Shown: in pieces, positions 16,392 through 24,599 of the stretch
How positions within the stretch are numbered: the first letter of the stretch is position 1
How the letters are laid out: each line of letters begins with the position of its first letter
Assembly (NCBI GenBank): GCA_030427205.1
Contig: JAUHXC010000054.1
Span: 1-60,334, forward strand
Length of the DNA stretch: 60,334 nt
Reading direction: 5' to 3'
Source of the DNA: a bacterium
GTDB taxonomy: Bacteria > Myxococcota_A > Bradymonadia > UBA7976 > UBA1532
The notes under the pieces: model-generated
The model's input: the letters and a program-made list of their open reading frames with translations, nothing else
Told to the model about the DNA's origin: nothing
The model's database searches: none
Made by a program: the position numbers and the translations under genes

Positions 16392-16732
16392 GCGAGTGCT
16401 CCCCCCGTGCGCGATCAACGGATGCCGTCTGCAAGTCTCGGCCGCAGGCCCGGGAATGGTCAAGAATAAAGAGTGGTCTCAGGGACTTATCGGGCCGATC
16501 CTGCCGCCCAACTGCCGGGATTTTCTACTGTTTTCGGATGTAGGTTTTTGTGGTCTGGTGTGCGGTGGATCGACCGTCGAGCCCGAATTCGCCGTAAACT
16601 TGTCATCATTACCCTGCTGCGCCCGATCGATCCAGAAATCGGATCGTCCGCCATCACTGCGTGTCATGGCTGTCATCGCGGATCTCCAGGCGCTCGGAGG
16701 GGTTAGCAATGTGACGAGATCTTGACGCTCGC
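16392..16732. other. 341-base gap between response regulator and pilM
   Basis: This gap is visibly less GC-rich than its surroundings and has no credible reading frame. It should hold the pilM promoter. On the minus strand a TTGACC (16463-16458) exists but lacks a good -10 box at 17 bases, and I found no GG-N10-GC element that would match sigma-54. No clear hairpin or repeat was seen. Confidence 0.5.
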
Positions 16733-18103
16733 TCAGAGGTCGACGGCGTAGTCCTTGATCTTGTAGAGCAGCGCGCGGTGCGAGATTTCGAGAAATTCGG
16801 CGGCGCGGGTGCGGTTTCCACCGGTCTTCGTCAGGGCCCGACGAATGAGCTCTTCTTCGATGATGCGGGTGGTCTTCTTGATGCTCAATTCGCCGCTCTG
16901 CAGCGTCATGCGGATGCGGTCCTGGTTCTGGCGGATGCGATCGGGCAGGTCTTCTTCGCCGATCCGGCGGCCGTCGCAGAGCACCATCGCCCGCTCGATC
17001 GTATTCTCGAGCTCGCGCACGTTGCCCGGCCAGGCGTGCTGCACGAGCATCTTCATCGCCTGGGGTTCGATGCCCTCGAGCCCGGTGCCGAGCCGCCGGT
17101 TGAAGCGCTCGATGAAGTGGTCGACGAGCAGCGCGATGTCACCCCCGCGCTCGCGCAGCGGCGGCAGGTGGATCGGCAGGACGTTGAGCCGGTAGTAGAG
17201 GTCTTCGCGGAAGGTGCCCGCCTTCACCTCGGCGGGCAGATCGCGCACGGTGGCGGCGACGACCCGCACGTCGACCGAGAGCGGCCTGGTGTCACCCACC
17301 CGCCGGATCTCGCCTTCCTGCAAGACCCGCAACAGCTTGACCTGCAAGGCCGAGGGCAGCTCGCCGATCTCGTCGAGGAAGAGCGTACCCCCGTCGGCTT
17401 CTTCGAAAAGGCCGCGTCTCGTGCGGGTCGCGTCGGTGAACGCGCCGCGCACGTGCCCGAAGAGTTCGCTCTCGAGCAGGTTGGCCGGAATCGCCCCGCA
17501 GTTGACGGCGACATAGGGGGCGTCCTTGCGCACGCTGTTGAAGTGCAGCGCCTTGGCGACGAGCTCTTTGCCGGTGCCGCTCTCGCCGGTCAGCAGCACG
17601 GTGGTGCGGTAGTCGGCGACCTTGCGGATGGTGCGAAAGACCCGCTGCATGGGCTCGCTGCGGGCGATGATGCCGCTGTCGCCGAACGCTTCGCCCACGG
17701 CCTCTTCGAGCCGGGCGACCTGGGCGGTGAGCGCCTGCTGTTCGATGGCCTTGCGCAGCCGGAAGCGGACTTCGTCGGCCCGAAACGGCTTGGCGAGGTA
17801 GTCGGTGGCGCCCTTGGCGAGCGCTTCGAGCGCGGTGTCGACGTCGGCGTGCGCGCTCATGAGCACGACGGGGATGTCGAGGCCGCGCTCGCGGATCGCG
17901 TCGATGAGGCCCAGGCCGTCGAGGCCGGGCATCACCAGGTCGCTGAGCACCGCGTCGAATCGCCCGTCGTCGAGCAGCGCCAGCGCGGCGTCGCCGTCGG
18001 GTGCGCCGACCACTTCGAAGCCCTCGCGGCCCAGGTTGAGCTCGAGGCCGTACCGGATCTCTTCTTCGTCGTCGACGACGAGCACGCGCGGTGTGGATGG
18101 CAT
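16733..18103 (-). CDS. Sigma-54-dependent response regulator (NtrC/PilR family)
   Basis: Two-component transcription activator of 456 residues. The receiver domain (about 1-120) carries the acidic pair DD, phospho-acceptor Asp55 in VLSDLVMPG and Lys in LAKPF. The AAA+ domain (about 140-370) has Walker A GESGTGKE, the sigma-54 contact loop as GAFTDA instead of GAFTGA, Walker B GGTLFLDEIGEL and the Arg finger region FREDLYYRLNV. The C-terminus is a Fis-type helix-turn-helix (GGNRTRAAEFLEISHRALLYKI). I start at ATG 18103, directly before the receiver strand; a TTG at 18139 is less likely. It sits next to pilM and may be the PilR of this locus, but no histidine kinase gene is adjacent. Confidence 0.92.
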   Translation of the reverse strand: MPSTPRVLVVDDEEEIRYGLELNLGREGFEVVGAPDGDAALALLDDGRFDAVLSDLVMPGLDGLGLIDAIRERGLDIPVVLMSAHADVDTALEALAKGATDYLAKPFRADEVRFRLRKAIEQQALTAQVARLEEAVGEAFGDSGIIARSEPMQRVFRTIRKVADYRTTVLLTGESGTGKELVAKALHFNSVRKDAPYVAVNCGAIPANLLESELFGHVRGAFTDATRTRRGLFEEADGGTLFLDEIGELPSALQVKLLRVLQEGEIRRVGDTRPLSVDVRVVAATVRDLPAEVKAGTFREDLYYRLNVLPIHLPPLRERGGDIALLVDHFIERFNRRLGTGLEGIEPQAMKMLVQHAWPGNVRELENTIERAMVLCDGRRIGEEDLPDRIRQNQDRIRMTLQSGELSIKKTTRIIEEELIRRALTKTGGNRTRAAEFLEISHRALLYKIKDYAVDL

Positions 18104-18172
18104 GGTCGGCACGCTACCGGTCGGGCGATCGGGTGACAAGGGTCGCCCGCGCCGGCCCGCGCCGGCCGCCGG

Positions 18173-18571
18173 TCAGTCGAAGATGTAGAACTCGCCGGTG
18201 GCGACGAAGGTGCCGTAGTGGTTGCGGATCTGGAAGGAGAGCGTGCGCGGGCCGTCGGGCGCGTCGGCGAAGCGGGTCAGCGAGACCTGAAAGATGAAGT
18301 TGGTCTCGAAGTTGGCGCCGTCGAGGGTGAGGCCGTCGCCGAGGTCGTAGTCCAGTATCTGGCGGCTGGTGACCTCGCCGATGGCATCGGTCGGGTCGTC
18401 GACCCCCAGCAGCACGACCCGCACGTCGACCGTCTCGCTGCTGCCGGTGACGTATTGCGGGGTGAAGTCGGCGCTGACCGCCGAGGGGTCGAGCAGGCTG
18501 AGCGCGGTGCTCTCGCAGCCGTTCAGCGCCGCGGTGCAGGCGATCAACAGCGGTGCGAACGCGGCGCGCAT
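18173..18571 (-). CDS. Small uncharacterised lipoprotein
   Basis: A 132-residue predicted lipoprotein with lipobox LNGC (Cys near 20) and a single beta-sandwich-like body (VDVRVVLLGVDD, FIFQVSLTRFADAPDGPRTLSFQIRNHYGTF). GGAGGG lies just upstream of the ATG. It lies 69 bases upstream of the response regulator and 44 bases downstream of fxsA on the same strand, so it may share a transcript with them. I recognise no family. Confidence 0.72.
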   Translation of the reverse strand: MRAAFAPLLIACTAALNGCESTALSLLDPSAVSADFTPQYVTGSSETVDVRVVLLGVDDPTDAIGEVTSRQILDYDLGDGLTLDGANFETNFIFQVSLTRFADAPDGPRTLSFQIRNHYGTFVATGEFYIFD

Positions 18572-18615
18572 GGACCCTCCGGTGGACCGAGGGTGCCCGC
18601 GATACGGGCTGTCGG

Positions 18616-19020
18616 TCAATCGCGGCGGCGCACGACGATGATCGTGCCCGGTCCGTCGCCGCCGGGCCCGCCGGGTCGGCCGAAGCGATCGACGATGTGG
18701 CGCGCGAGCCGCCGCCGCGCGGGCGGGATGAGCAACACCGCGCCGAGGCTGTCGGTGATGAAGCCGGGGATGAGCAGCAGCACCGCCGCGAGCACCAGCA
18801 GCGGGCCGTCGAGCTGGGCCACGTCGGCCGGCAGCGTGCCGTCGCGCAGGCGGCCGAGCGTCGCCATGCCCTGGTCGCGAGCGAAAGCGAGGCCCAGGCC
18901 GGCGGTCACGAAGACGAGCAGGACGGCGGTCAGCGCGCCGATGGCGCTGCCCACCTTGATGATCACCCACAGCTCGAGCGCGGGCAGCAGGAGCGCCGTC
19001 AGCAGGATCGGCCCGCACAT
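18616..19020 (-). CDS. fxsA: FxsA family inner-membrane protein
   Basis: A 134-residue membrane protein of the FxsA family, named for the suppressor of F exclusion of phage T7. Hydrophobic segments at about 4-45 and 72-98 flank a cytoplasmic loop; the conserved PALELWVIIKVGSAIGALTAV start and the LLLIPGFITDSLGAVLLIPPARR block identify it. The C-terminal tail is Gly/Pro/Arg rich. The molecular role is not established in any species. It follows argC by 43 bases. Confidence 0.9.
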   Translation of the reverse strand: MCGPILLTALLLPALELWVIIKVGSAIGALTAVLLVFVTAGLGLAFARDQGMATLGRLRDGTLPADVAQLDGPLLVLAAVLLLIPGFITDSLGAVLLIPPARRRLARHIVDRFGRPGGPGGDGPGTIIVVRRRD

Positions 19021-19063
19021 CAGCGGGGCTCGCGCACGAAGGGCTCGCGGGGCGAAGTCGCGG

Positions 19064-20080
19064 TCATGGGAAGACGGCGCTGTGTTCGAGTCCGGTGGTC
19101 TCGGGCAGCCCGGCCATCAGGTTGAGGCATTGCACCGCCTGCCCGGCGGCGCCTTTGCCCAGGTTGTCGATGACCGATTGCACCACGAGCAGGTCGCCGT
19201 CGACGAAGAGCCCGATGTGGCAGCGGTTCGTGCCGCGCACGTGCCGCGGGTCGGGGTGGGCCCCTTCGGGCAGCAGGTGCACGAAGGGCTCGTCGGCGTA
19301 GGCCTTGCTGTAGAGCGCGCGCACCGCGGCCAGATCATGCGCTTCGCCGAGGCGCAGATAGACCGTCGCCAGGATGCCGCGGATGATCGGCACCAGATGC
19401 GGTACGAAGTGCACCTTCACGCCGCCCAGGTTGCGGCTCATCTCGGGCGCGTGGCGGTGGGCGAGGCTCTTGTAGGCGTGCAGGCCGTCGGCGGTCTCGG
19501 GGTAGTGGGTGCCCGCGCCGGGGTTGCGGCCGGCGCCGCTGACCCCGGATTTGCAGTCGGCGATCACCTCGCCGACGGTCCATCCGGCCCGCACCGCCGG
19601 CGCGGCGGCGAGGGTCACGGCGGTCGGGTAGCACCCCGGGCAGCCCACCAGCCGGCTGTCGCGGATGCGGTGGCGATGGTGCTCGGCGAGGCCGTAGACG
19701 GTCTCTGCCAGTGACTCGGGGCGCCGGTGCTCGCCGTAGATCGCGGCGTAACGTGCCGGATCTGCGAATCGGTGGTCGGCGGAGAGGTCGATGACCCGGA
19801 CCCCTTCGGCCAGCAGGTCGGCCGCGGCGTCCTGAGCGGTGCCGTGGGGCAGGGCGAGGAAGGCGTAGTCGGCCTTCTCGGCGACCGCCTTCGCGTCGAA
19901 GGGTTCGAGGGGTGGGGCGTCGAGGCCGGTGAAGGCCGGGGCGACCCGGTCGAGGGGCATACCGGCCATGCGGCCGGCACACAGCGCCGTGAGCTGCACC
20001 GCCGGGTGCTGCGACAGGAGCCGCAGCGCCTCGATGCCGGTGTAGCCGCTCGCCCCGACCAGGGCGACCCGCAGGGCCAT
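19064..20080 (-). CDS. argC: N-acetyl-gamma-glutamyl-phosphate reductase
   Basis: NADPH-dependent third step of arginine synthesis. The 338 residues have the dinucleotide motif GASGYTGIEALRLL at the N-terminus, the active-site Cys150 in VGCPGCYPTA, and the conserved block FVPHLVPIIRGILATVY. The ATG shares one base with the rpsI stop (TGATG), so translation is coupled to a ribosomal protein. The rplM-rpsI-argC order recurs in several delta-proteobacterial lineages. No other arg gene is nearby. Confidence 0.96.
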   Translation of the reverse strand: MALRVALVGASGYTGIEALRLLSQHPAVQLTALCAGRMAGMPLDRVAPAFTGLDAPPLEPFDAKAVAEKADYAFLALPHGTAQDAAADLLAEGVRVIDLSADHRFADPARYAAIYGEHRRPESLAETVYGLAEHHRHRIRDSRLVGCPGCYPTAVTLAAAPAVRAGWTVGEVIADCKSGVSGAGRNPGAGTHYPETADGLHAYKSLAHRHAPEMSRNLGGVKVHFVPHLVPIIRGILATVYLRLGEAHDLAAVRALYSKAYADEPFVHLLPEGAHPDPRHVRGTNRCHIGLFVDGDLLVVQSVIDNLGKGAAGQAVQCLNLMAGLPETTGLEHSAVFP

Positions 20081-20478
20081 CAGCGCTTGCTGAACTGGAA
20101 GTTCTTGCGGGCGCCGGGCTGGCCGTACTTCTTGCGCTCGACCCGACGGGCGTCGCGGGTGACGTAGCCGGCCCGCTTGAGCGGCTTGCGCAGCTCGGGG
20201 TCGTACTCCATCAGCGCGCGGGTGATGGCGTGGCGCATCGCGCCGGCCTGACCGCTCATGCCGCCGCCGCGCACGTTGAGCAGCGTATCGAACTGCTCGA
20301 GCGTCTCGGTGGCCTCGAAGGGCGAGATGACCAGCATGCGCAGGTTCGCGCGGGGCACGTAGTCCTCGAACTCACGGCCGTTGATGACGATCTTGCCGGT
20401 ACCGGGGCGGAGGTAGGCACGGGCGACGGCGCTCTTGCGCCGGCCGACGGCGTGCCACTGTTCGGGCTGCTCGATCAT
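20080..20478 (-). CDS. rpsI: 30S ribosomal protein S9 (uS9)
   Basis: Small-subunit protein whose C-terminal tail reaches the P-site tRNA. The 132 residues show VGRRKSAVARAYLRPG, GRGGGMSGQAGAMRHAITRAL-like central block (here VRGGGMSGQAGA) and the basic C-terminal tail ending KNFQFSKR. The final residues are normally SKR, and that is present here. The gene lies 154 bases downstream of rplM on the same strand. Confidence 0.98.
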   Translation of the reverse strand: MIEQPEQWHAVGRRKSAVARAYLRPGTGKIVINGREFEDYVPRANLRMLVISPFEATETLEQFDTLLNVRGGGMSGQAGAMRHAITRALMEYDPELRKPLKRAGYVTRDARRVERKKYGQPGARKNFQFSKR

Positions 20479-20632
20479 GTATCGTTCCTCGAAAGCATCG
20501 TACGCGCCCGGCCTCGCGGGCCGATTTGTGCCCCTGCTTCGGGGGGTTGTCGCAAAACGCTGCGCGCGTACGGGAGCCTGGGTTCAGTCAAACATCGACG
20601 TCGAACGTCGTGAATCTTCGCGGCGGGCCGGC

Positions 20633-21091
20633 TCAGGCCGACTTCGCCAGCACCGTGTTCAGATCCAGCGCCTCGGGCTGCTGCGCGGCGTGCGGATGCT
20701 CGCCCCCGACGTAGATCTTGAGCTTCTTGAGCATCGCCCGGCCCAGCGGGCCGCGGGGCAGCATGCCCTTGACCGCCTTCTGGATGATGACCTCGGGCTT
20801 GCGCTCGAGCATCTCGGCGGCGGTGGTGTCCTTGATCCCACCGACGTAGCCGGTGTGATGGTAGTACGTCTTCTGCTGGAGCTTGTTGCCCTTGAAGACG
20901 ATCTTGTCGGCGTTGACCACGATCACGTAGTCGCCGTCGTCGACGTGCGGGGTATAGGTCGGCTTGTGCTTGCCGCGCAGGATGTGCGCGATACGCGAAG
21001 CCGCCCGACCCACAGTCTCACCGTTCAGGTCGACCACCCACCACTTGCGCTGGGCGATCGCCTCCGCGGTGGGCGTGGAGCGCGTGTACAT
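20633..21091 (-). CDS. rplM: 50S ribosomal protein L13 (uL13)
   Basis: Early-assembling large-subunit protein. The 152 residues contain WWVVDLNGETVGRAASRIAHILRGK, the HVDDGDYVIVVNADKI strand pair, the YYHHTGYVGG motif and the RGPLGRAMLKKLKIYVG block. The ATG at 21091 follows AGAGG; a strong promoter (21155-21183) and a leader hairpin lie upstream. The gap to rpsI is longer than usual and includes GC-rich dyads but no clear second promoter. Confidence 0.97.
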   Translation of the reverse strand: MYTRSTPTAEAIAQRKWWVVDLNGETVGRAASRIAHILRGKHKPTYTPHVDDGDYVIVVNADKIVFKGNKLQQKTYYHHTGYVGGIKDTTAAEMLERKPEVIIQKAVKGMLPRGPLGRAMLKKLKIYVGGEHPHAAQQPEALDLNTVLAKSA

Positions 21092-21112
21092 CGTTGACCT
21101 CTGTCGAGCGAG

Positions 21113-21134
21113 GCTCCGGCAAAGCCGCCGGAGC
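21113..21134 (-). promoter_or_regulatory. Leader hairpin upstream of rplM
   Basis: CTCCGGC (21114-21120) pairs perfectly with GCCGGAG (21127-21133), extended by one G-C pair on the outside, within the predicted 5' leader between the promoter and the rplM start. It could be an autoregulatory L13-type site; that is inference. There is no T-run, so it is not a terminator. Confidence 0.45.
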
Positions 21135-21154
21135 GCGAGAAAAACGGGCGCGCA

Positions 21155-21183
21155 GAGATACCCGGTTCGTCCGCCCCGGTCAA
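21155..21183 (-). promoter_or_regulatory. Sigma-70-type promoter of rplM-rpsI-argC
   Basis: The minus strand has TTGACC (21183-21178), a 17-base spacer and TATCTC (21160-21155), about 64 bases before the rplM ATG. It is the best match to the two-box consensus in this gap and lies in the expected place for a ribosomal-protein operon. Confidence 0.65.
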
Positions 21184-21249
21184 GCGAAGCTGCGAGATCG
21201 ATCGCAGATTCGCGCCCCACGGCCGTCGCGGGGGCGGTGCAGCCGCGGA

Positions 21250-22626
21250 TCAGCCCCGCGCGAGGGTGTCGAGCATCAGGTCGAAGACGCCGGTCATCGG
21301 CAGCCGGTCGGCGGCGCCGATGGACTCGCTGGACAAGACGACCGGGCCCTCGCCGTCCCGCGCCGGCAGCCGGCCGTGGCTGCCTTTCACCAGCCGGGCG
21401 TCGAGCCCGATCATGTTCATGTAGTAGCGCATGCCCAGCTTCTTCTTGAGCAGGGTGAGGCCGACCTTGACCTTGGGCAGCGCGATCTCGGGGTCGACGA
21501 ACAGCTCCACCGGGTCGTAGCCCGGCTTGCGGTGGATGTCGACGGTGCGGGCGAAGTCGGGCATCAGCCGGTCGTCGAGCCAGTAGTAATAGGTGAACCA
21601 CTTCGAAGGCTCGGCGAGGGCGACGAGCTCGCCGCTGCGCGGGTGGTCGAGGCCCGCTTCCCGCTTGCCGTCGGCGTCGAGCACGCGCTCGACCCCCGGC
21701 AGCTTCTCGAGCAGCGCCTTGACCCGGGCCACGTCGTCCGGCCGCCGCACGTAGACGTGGGCCACCTGGTGGTCGGCGACGGCGAAGGCGTCGCTCGCGC
21801 CGGCGTCGAGCAGCTCCCAGCCGGTATCGACGAGGTTGGCCCGCAGCAGCCCCGCTTCGCGCAGCGCGCGGTTGATGTGCACCCCGTCGTCGACCTCGGC
21901 GATGCCGTACTCGCTGACGACGATCACCGCATAGCCCTCGCCGCGGGCGTAGTCGATCAGGTCGCCGGCGACCCGGTCGATCTCCTGGGCGGCGCGCCTG
22001 GCTTCGGGGCCGTTGGGGCCGCAGCGCTGCAGGTCGTAGTCCAGATGGGGCAGGTAGCACAGCGTCAGCGCGGGGCGGTGCTCGGCGATGACCCGGCGGG
22101 TGGCCCGGGCGATCCAGTCGCTCGAGCGGATGTCGGCGGTCGGCCCCCAGAAGTTGAACAGCGGAAACGTGCCCAGGGCGCCCTGAAGCTGGCCCTTCAG
22201 CGCGGGCGGGTCGGTGTAGATGCTGGGCAGCTTGCGCCCGTCTGCGGGGTAGACCGGCCGCGGCGTCGCCGACCACTCGACGTCGGCGTACATGTTGTAC
22301 CACCAGAACATCTTGGCGCAGGTGAAGTCGGCGCCGAAGCGCTCGCGGGCGGCGTGCCAGACCTTGGGCCCCTGGACCAGGTGGTTGGACTGGCGCCACA
22401 GCCAGACCTCGGCCAGGTCGCGAAAATACCAGCCGTTGCCGACGATGCCGTGGTCGCGGGGCTGCTTGCCGGTGAGCATGCTCGACTGGGCGGTGGTGGT
22501 GACCGCCGGCAGCACCCCGTCGAGCGGCGCGGCGAAGCCGGCCTCGCCGACCGCGCGCACCCGCGGCATGTGGGTCAGCAGGTCGGGGGTCAGGCCGACG
22601 ATGTCGAGCACGAGCAGCGGACGCAT
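21250..22626 (-). CDS. Alkaline-phosphatase-superfamily phosphodiesterase (nucleotide pyrophosphatase type)
   Basis: A 458-residue hydrolase of the alkaline phosphatase superfamily, NPP-like branch. Near the start, LLVLDIVGLTPDLL gives the first metal Asp; PAVTTTAQSSMLTGKQPRDHGIVGNGW contains the Thr nucleophile and the typical TG..P..HGI..N run; later LPHLDYDLQRCGP and VVSEYGIAEVDDGVHINRAL supply metal-site residues. No signal peptide is seen, so a cytoplasmic site is likely. I start at ATG 22626 (GGAG nine bases upstream) rather than the longer frame to 22743. The substrate is unknown. Similar proteins occur in ebo-type clusters, but no ebo partners are seen here. Confidence 0.87.
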   Translation of the reverse strand: MRPLLVLDIVGLTPDLLTHMPRVRAVGEAGFAAPLDGVLPAVTTTAQSSMLTGKQPRDHGIVGNGWYFRDLAEVWLWRQSNHLVQGPKVWHAARERFGADFTCAKMFWWYNMYADVEWSATPRPVYPADGRKLPSIYTDPPALKGQLQGALGTFPLFNFWGPTADIRSSDWIARATRRVIAEHRPALTLCYLPHLDYDLQRCGPNGPEARRAAQEIDRVAGDLIDYARGEGYAVIVVSEYGIAEVDDGVHINRALREAGLLRANLVDTGWELLDAGASDAFAVADHQVAHVYVRRPDDVARVKALLEKLPGVERVLDADGKREAGLDHPRSGELVALAEPSKWFTYYYWLDDRLMPDFARTVDIHRKPGYDPVELFVDPEIALPKVKVGLTLLKKKLGMRYYMNMIGLDARLVKGSHGRLPARDGEGPVVLSSESIGAADRLPMTGVFDLMLDTLARG

Positions 22627-22691
22627 GGCGGATCTCCGTGGTGGGCGGCGGCATCTTCGACCGGATCGATGCCCGGGGGCCAGTCGTGGAT

Positions 22692-22721
22692 TTGCCGGTC
22701 GGCCTCCGGTCGCTGTACACA
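22692..22721 (+). promoter_or_regulatory. Possible promoter of the 22775 gene
   Basis: TTGCCG and TACACA are separated by 18 bases, about 54 bases before the ATG, in the divergent gap with the phosphodiesterase gene. The match is only moderate. Confidence 0.3.
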
Positions 22722-22774
22722 TCGGCCCGGGGACGCGCGGCACGGACCCGTTGATGTCGACGTGGAGGAGCGCG

Positions 22775-23743
22775 ATGCGCGGTCGATTCGAGATTCAGCT
22801 GACGGGGGCGGCCCTGGTGGTCGCGTTGGCGTCTGGCGCCTGCCGAGAGACCCCGCCGGCGGCGGTCGAGAAGCGCGCGGCGACCGAGAAGAGCGCCCCG
22901 GCCGATAAGCGCGCGGCGGCCCCGACGATCCCCGGGACCGCCGCGCAGGTCGCGCCGAAGCCCGGGCAGCCGGACCCGCGGGTGGACGCCATGCGGGCCG
23001 GCATCCGCCGCGCCCACTTCGACGCTCAACAGGCGGTGCCGCTGCCCGCCGATGCCCCCGACGGGCTGGCCGGGCTGGTGCCGAAGAGCGCCAAGCTGGT
23101 CGAGTTCGAGATCCACCGTCGCATGCACCTGCTGAAGCCGACGACCCGCCGGCGGATCGTGCTGCGCTGGCTGACCCGCTTGGAAGGTGAGGCGGCCCAC
23201 GCGCTGGCGCGGCGCACGGCGGGCATGTGGTCGGGCGCGCCGCTGCCGCAGGACGCCACGACCGCCCGGCACCCCGCGTGGGGCGCGCTGCGCTGGTCGG
23301 TGCACACCCCTGCCGAGCGGGCGACCCGGGTCGAGATGGTGCTCGAGGCCGATGAGCCGGAGGCGCCGCCGCTGCCCGCCGTACCGGAGGCACCCTGGCG
23401 GACGGCGTTGGCCGACGCGACGATCGTGGGCTTCGAGCATGGCCGCTACCACGCCCAGCGGGGCGCGGGCACCTACACTGACTTGGAGCGGCTGTCGGCG
23501 ATCGTGCGGTCCGATGATGGGGAGGGCTTGAAGCGTCGGCTCGAGCAGGCGGTGCTCGCGGCGGGCTACACCCGCGACGACGACGATCCGCGGGTCTTGC
23601 GGGCGCCGGGTACGGCGCGCACGACCTTCACGGCGCGCGCGGAGGAGACGCGGCTGACGGTGCACCACCAACGGCGATGGACCCGCCGGGCGCAGGCCGA
23701 GCCGGGCGCGACCGGGCAGGATACGCCGGATCGCGAGCGCTGA
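22775..23743 (+). CDS. Exported protein of unknown function
   Basis: A 322-residue protein with a signal sequence of about 28 residues that ends in ALASGACRE; the Cys could be lipidated although the box is not ideal. An Ala/Lys/Pro-rich linker (about 30-70) follows, then a mixed domain with several Arg and His residues (EFEIHRRMHLLKPTTRRRIVLRWLTRL; GFEHGRYHAQRGAGTYTDLERL). GGAGGAG precedes the ATG closely. It is divergent from the phosphodiesterase. I recognise no family and no catalytic motif. Confidence 0.68.
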   Translation: MRGRFEIQLTGAALVVALASGACRETPPAAVEKRAATEKSAPADKRAAAPTIPGTAAQVAPKPGQPDPRVDAMRAGIRRAHFDAQQAVPLPADAPDGLAGLVPKSAKLVEFEIHRRMHLLKPTTRRRIVLRWLTRLEGEAAHALARRTAGMWSGAPLPQDATTARHPAWGALRWSVHTPAERATRVEMVLEADEPEAPPLPAVPEAPWRTALADATIVGFEHGRYHAQRGAGTYTDLERLSAIVRSDDGEGLKRRLEQAVLAAGYTRDDDDPRVLRAPGTARTTFTARAEETRLTVHHQRRWTRRAQAEPGATGQDTPDRER

Positions 23744-23831
23744 GCCCGCGGGCGCACCCGCGGCGCTGTCCGGTGAATTCGAAGTGTATCGACGACGTGC
23801 TCGAAGGCGGGCCAGTTCACCCGGGGGTGAC

Positions 23832-24380
23832 TCAGCCGACCTTCGCCGCGAAGCACGAGAACGGCCCTTCGAGCGGGTCGTGGTCGAAGGTGGGCAGGTC
23901 GTAGCTCAGCCACAACCGCCCGGCCTCCTCCTCGTTGAAGTCGTCGATGTGACGTCCGCGCTCGGCCTTGACCGGCAGCCCCTCTTCGAGGATCTGCTCG
24001 TCTTCGAGCACCAGCCGCCGCTTGAGCCCGCCGTCCTCGAAGCGGGCGAAGAACGCATACTCCTGGTACGGGTCGATGGCGCAGGCCACCACCGGGCCGA
24101 CCGCCTTCGACAGCCGGGCGAGGGCGTCTGCGTTGCCGGGCAACTCCATGCTGAGGTCGCCCATCACGGCCCAGTCACCGCTCTTCCAGATGTACCAGGC
24201 TTCTTGTCCGACCTCCCCGCCGAGCATCTCGCTGTGCTCGCGGCAGAAGGTCTTGACGTCGTAGAAGTCTTCGAAGGTCTCTGCGGCGACTTCCTCGGCC
24301 CCGAAGGCTTCGAGCACCGCCGCACGCAACTTCTCCGGGCTGATCTTTGCCGCCATAGCCGAGCGGCCACCACCCATCAC
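23832..24380 (-). CDS. Uncharacterised soluble protein
   Basis: A 182-residue protein without a signal or membrane segment. Visible features are a helical N-terminal part (SPEKLRAAVLEAFGAEEVAAETFEDFYDVKTFCREHSEMLG), a Trp-rich strand region (EAWYIWKSGDWAVMGDLSMEL), and a conserved-looking C-terminal run (FNEEEAGRLWLSYDLPTFDHDPLEGPF). The start at 24380 has AAAGGAG about ten bases upstream; an internal ATG at 24356 is possible. A promoter with boxes at 24464-24492 precedes it. It is monocistronic and convergent with the 22775 gene. No family recognised. Confidence 0.68.
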   Translation of the reverse strand: MMGGGRSAMAAKISPEKLRAAVLEAFGAEEVAAETFEDFYDVKTFCREHSEMLGGEVGQEAWYIWKSGDWAVMGDLSMELPGNADALARLSKAVGPVVACAIDPYQEYAFFARFEDGGLKRRLVLEDEQILEEGLPVKAERGRHIDDFNEEEAGRLWLSYDLPTFDHDPLEGPFSCFAAKVG

Positions 24381-24463
24381 GGGAATTCTCCTTTCGTGGG
24401 CCGGGATGCCCCCCCGGCCGAGTCAGCACCCGGCCATGCGCCGGGCCCCCCAGTTCGGCCCTC

Positions 24464-24492
24464 ATTGTCAATGCGCGAGCGCCATTGCGCAA
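24464..24492 (-). promoter_or_regulatory. Possible sigma-70 promoter of the 24380 gene
   Basis: On the minus strand TTGCGC (24492-24487), a 17-base spacer and GACAAT (24469-24464) lie 84 bases before the ATG. The surrounding stretch is less GC-rich than its flanks. Confidence 0.42.
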
Positions 24493-24599
24493 GTCGAGTC
24501 TGTGCGGTCGCGATCGCGACACGTCGGATCGGCGCTCGGCGGGCGTCGTCGCAGGGCGTCATTTGCGGCCCTGACGCGCGCCCGCCACGTCGTCTGCGG

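Noticed and set aside
16392..16732. Sigma-54 promoter for pilM
   Set aside because: Expected from the adjacent NtrC-type gene, but no GG-N10-GC element with good flanks was found.
23746..23763. GC hairpin between convergent genes as a terminator
   Set aside because: Seven-bp stem with CGCA loop is real, but there is no T-run on either side and such dyads are expected at this GC content.
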